64,000 bases of DNA from Desulforamulus hydrothermalis Lam5 = DSM 18033 (GTDB lineage Bacteria; Bacillota; Desulfotomaculia; Desulfotomaculales; Desulfotomaculaceae), in NCBI RefSeq assembly GCF_000315365.1, contig NZ_CAOS01000003.1:248001-312000 (forward strand). The letters run 5' to 3'. The position numbers and the translations under genes were made by a program. Positions 61,905 to 64,000 of the stretch are shown one piece after another; position 1 is the stretch's first letter; each line of letters starts with the position of its first letter. The notes beneath the pieces were generated by a model. It did no database searches. It was not told the origin of the DNA and saw only the letters and a list, made by a program, of their open reading frames with translations.

Positions 61905-63199
61905 TAATGGCTCACTCCTTTCCCTTCTGTTACAGCCTTGCCGGCGGTTTCCGCCCGCAGGGTAGGAATACCGCGGATAAAGCTGATAATGATCCAACCG
62001 GCGAAGATAATTACCAGACCAAAGAAGATCCAGGCGCCGATGTCGGCCAGTAATTTACCGGTGTTGGGAGTCATCTTAATATATCCCATTTGACCCATTT
62101 TTTCCGGCAAAGCAAACGCCCGGTTGACAAAACCAGCCAGGATGGCGATGGCATAAAAGGCTCGGATATAAATGCCCGGTACCACTTTAGTGGTAGCTGC
62201 ACCTATCTGGATGCCCAACAGCGAGCCTACCAGCATACCCATGGCCAGGGTGTAGAAAATATAGCCATAGATGGCGTACTGGGCTATGGAACTATAACCG
62301 GCAGTAAAGATAATCTGCAGGATATCGGTACCCACAGTGGTAAAGGAAGAAACACCCAAGCCGTAAACAAACATCGGGAAGGTTACAAAACCGCCGCCCA
62401 CACCCATGATGGCCGCCAGGAAACCGGTAACACAACCGCAGACAGCCACAAACCAGGCAGAAATCTTACGCCCGCCGGGTGTAATATCTTCGTCAAACTT
62501 AATCATAGGAGCCAGGTTAATGCTCTGCAGCTTAACCGCCAACTTGGTCATGCCTACCGGACCGCCGTGGGCATCTCCTTTAGCTGCCTTGGCCGCCTTG
62601 CCCCGGGTAGTGATAAAGTCGTACAGAGAGTAGAAGCCCAGGAAGCCTAAAATCACCACATAAACGGTACTGATCACAAAGTCGCTTAAGACCGGGTTAG
62701 CGTTGAACAACGCACGGTTTAATGAACCGCCGCCGGTTACACCGATACCGGAGCCAATTAAGAAAGCAATGGCCAGAGATACGTTAACGTTACCCAGCTT
62801 TTTATGAATAACGGTTCCCATAATAGCCTTGGCAAAAATATGAAACTGGTCGGTACCCACAGCCAAAATACCCTTAACGCCCAGGCTCATCAGGGCAGGG
62901 GTAATCACAAAGCCGCCGCCGGCCCCGATACAACCGGTTATTAAGCCGGCACAAACACCGACTGCCATTGATCCGTAAAACATAAACGGTGTATAGTGGG
63001 AGGGACCAAAACTGCTTTTACCGCCCAGGAAAGACGGCAGGTCAGCAGCATGGCCGATGGCCGGAATAAGCAAAGGCAGCAGCATGATAAACAAAATCAG
63101 CAGGTGTTTTCTGCTTCTGACAATATTGTTGCACATTTCTATTTCCCACCTGGCGTGAGCACGGGAGGCACTCATCAGTGCTTCATACAATCCTCTCAT
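61904..63199 (-). CDS. TauE/SafE-family sulfite/anion exporter, long form
   Basis: About 431 residues, longer than typical TauE/SafE proteins (about 250-270). It has two TSUP halves: VGVCAGLITGCIGAGGGFVITPAL and ITSFLAAIMGVGGGFVTFPMFVYGLG-like sequence (GCVTGFLAAIMGVGGGF). The N terminus carries an extra hydrophobic segment (HLLILFIMLLPLLIPAIGHA) that could be a signal. In a sulfate reducer it may export sulfite, sulfide or a sulfonate; the family also moves other anions. The ATG at 63199 has GGGGG 8 nt upstream. Confidence 0.88.
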   Translation of the reverse strand: MRGLYEALMSASRAHARWEIEMCNNIVRSRKHLLILFIMLLPLLIPAIGHAADLPSFLGGKSSFGPSHYTPFMFYGSMAVGVCAGLITGCIGAGGGFVITPALMSLGVKGILAVGTDQFHIFAKAIMGTVIHKKLGNVNVSLAIAFLIGSGIGVTGGGSLNRALFNANPVLSDFVISTVYVVILGFLGFYSLYDFITTRGKAAKAAKGDAHGGPVGMTKLAVKLQSINLAPMIKFDEDITPGGRKISAWFVAVCGCVTGFLAAIMGVGGGFVTFPMFVYGLGVSSFTTVGTDILQIIFTAGYSSIAQYAIYGYIFYTLAMGMLVGSLLGIQIGAATTKVVPGIYIRAFYAIAILAGFVNRAFALPEKMGQMGYIKMTPNTGKLLADIGAWIFFGLVIIFAGWIIISFIRGIPTLRAETAGKAVTEGKGVSH

Positions 63200-63875
63200 G
63201 CGGGCAACCCCCTTCAATCTGTTTTAGTTAAAAAAGGTGCTTTTAAATAACTCTCAGTAATGACAAAACAATGTTTTTTCTGTTCTAAAACTATTGATTA
63301 GTTCTTAATACGATGATAAAATAAGTTTGTGCAAATAAATTTGTGTTGACAAAATTACTTTATTTTTGGGTATCACCCCCTTGCTGTGGTATATGGGCTG
63401 CCACGGCTATTTGTTTTTATAACCCCTGGCATAACTGCCCGAAGATTAATTCCCCATGAACATTATTGCCCCTGTATAATGAAAGTACACAGGTATATTA
63501 ATGGGTATAAACTCTTTCTTTTTTAAATGCTGACTACTTGACTGACTTTTTAAAACAAAAACCTGGTCATTTATTTAGCTAACTTAAACATTTGCATTAA
63601 TGTTTTCCGGTAATCAAACTTTAAGTTGCCTTTATTTTGCCTTCTATATTTTGTGCAAATATTAGCAAAGTGGTTTTATTTATGCAAGTGCTTTTTTGCA
63701 CAAAAGCAAAAATTTTTGATCGTGCAAGTTTCTCACTAAAGAATGTTTATTAATCAGCAAAATTTCACTTTTGACATTTACTCTTTGTCATTTTGATTTA
63801 TGAACCAAAGGGCCGGTCCGGCACTTATATCGCAGCAGTTCAAAACAAAAACACCCCCGCAGGGGTGTTTTTCGA
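63200..63875. other. Long AT-rich intergenic region with recurring GTGCAA motifs
   Basis: A 676-nt gap upstream of the TauE/SafE gene and downstream of the partial gene at the edge. TTGTGCAAAT occurs at 63327-63336 and 63651-63660, with related GTGCAA/TTGCAC pieces at about 63680-63730. The terminator of the partial gene closes it at 63846-63870. I see no coding sequence here. Confidence 0.5.
63846..63870 (-). terminator. Intrinsic terminator of the partial gene at the right edge
   Basis: Stem AACACCCC / GGGGTGTT with a 4-nt loop, flanked by T on the minus strand. It resembles the terminator at 61152-61178, consistent with a duplicated unit. Confidence 0.8.
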
Positions 63876-64000
63876 TTATGCTTCTTGCTTTTTAGCTGCT
63901 TTGCTCATGGTAATACCCAGTCCTTGACACAGGTAGTAAATGGCAAAACCGTACCACAAGGTGTAGATGAGATAGAATACCATCATAAAAGTCATGACGC
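63876..64000 (-). CDS. C-terminal fragment of a paralogue of the TauE/SafE partner protein
   Basis: About 41 codons at the window edge, ending in the stop at 63876. The peptide reads VMTFMMVFYLIYTLWYGF and ends GITMSKAAKKQEA, nearly matching the C terminus of the protein at 61188. The operon is therefore duplicated in tandem with a gap of about 680 nt; whether a second TauE/SafE gene follows is not visible. Confidence 0.85.
   Translation of the reverse strand, partial: VMTFMMVFYLIYTLWYGFAIYYLCQGLGITMSKAAKKQEA

Noticed and set aside
1-64000. tRNA, rRNA, CRISPR arrays, integrases or complete insertion sequences
   Set aside because: None seen; no transposase-like frame and no regular spacer-repeat pattern were found by eye.

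Overview
The window looks like a draft-assembly segment from a spore-forming, anaerobic, sulfate-reducing Firmicute of the Desulfotomaculum/Peptococcaceae type. Supporting genes are a GerA/GerB/GerC germinant receptor operon, a SpoVAC/AD/AE cluster with YhcN/YlaJ, DUF1657 and DUF421 partners, Spo0M, a DsrMK-type membrane complex, two [FeFe] hydrogenases (one Tat-exported), and TauE/SafE and YeiH-type sulfur-anion transporters. The species assignment is inference. I saw no rRNA, tRNA, CRISPR array, phage gene or complete insertion sequence.

Layout. 1-5.2 kb: a GlpT-type organophosphate antiporter behind a PhnD-like sensor lipoprotein, a histidine kinase and a NarL-type regulator. 5.3-12.5 kb: HtpX, Spo0M with a MerR regulator, a GGCT-like protein, an orphan sugar-binding lipoprotein, a macrodomain protein and HtpG. 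12.6-16.4 kb: gerA-gerB-gerC. 16.4-18 kb: an ArsB/NhaD-type transporter behind an attenuator-like leader. 18.3-23.3 kb: DUF4363/DUF421 and the divergent spoVA cluster. 23.4-25.9 kb: a BglII-like protein and NAD synthetase. 25.9-35.1 kb: a complete glycogen operon (glgB-glgC-glgD-glgA-GH13-malQ). 35.4-39.6 kb: a YeiH-type exporter, a variant cis-prenyltransferase and a DUF4365-like protein. 39.7-42.3 kb: DsrK and DsrM. 42.7-48.3 kb: an O-methyltransferase, a LysR regulator and a periplasmic [FeFe] hydrogenase with Fe-S and NrfD-type subunits. 48.7-58.6 kb: a YkgJ-like protein, small proteins, a cytoplasmic [FeFe] hydrogenase, an aromatic-acid exporter-like protein, two flavoproteins, a methyltransferase and a globin-coupled sensor. 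58.6-64 kb: RarA, a broken ACR3/BASS transporter, and a TauE/SafE operon whose second gene recurs, truncated, at the window edge.

The most unusual signal is a family of about 255-265 bp non-coding elements (three full copies, one left-end remnant, one 53-bp internal deletion). Ends are inverted repeats of the type CAGACTGTAGACAAA. The element sits inside intrinsic terminators so that full copies and the deletion derivative are flanked on both sides by the same small hairpin. The hairpin differs from locus to locus but matches within a locus. This looks like a MITE that duplicates a whole terminator stem-loop on insertion.

The assembly carries clear sequencing artefacts. A loxP-type sequence matching the 454 paired-end circularisation linker interrupts glpT, and likely homopolymer errors break merR, the nrfD-like gene and rarA. 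An in-frame TAG splits the ACR3/BASS transporter.
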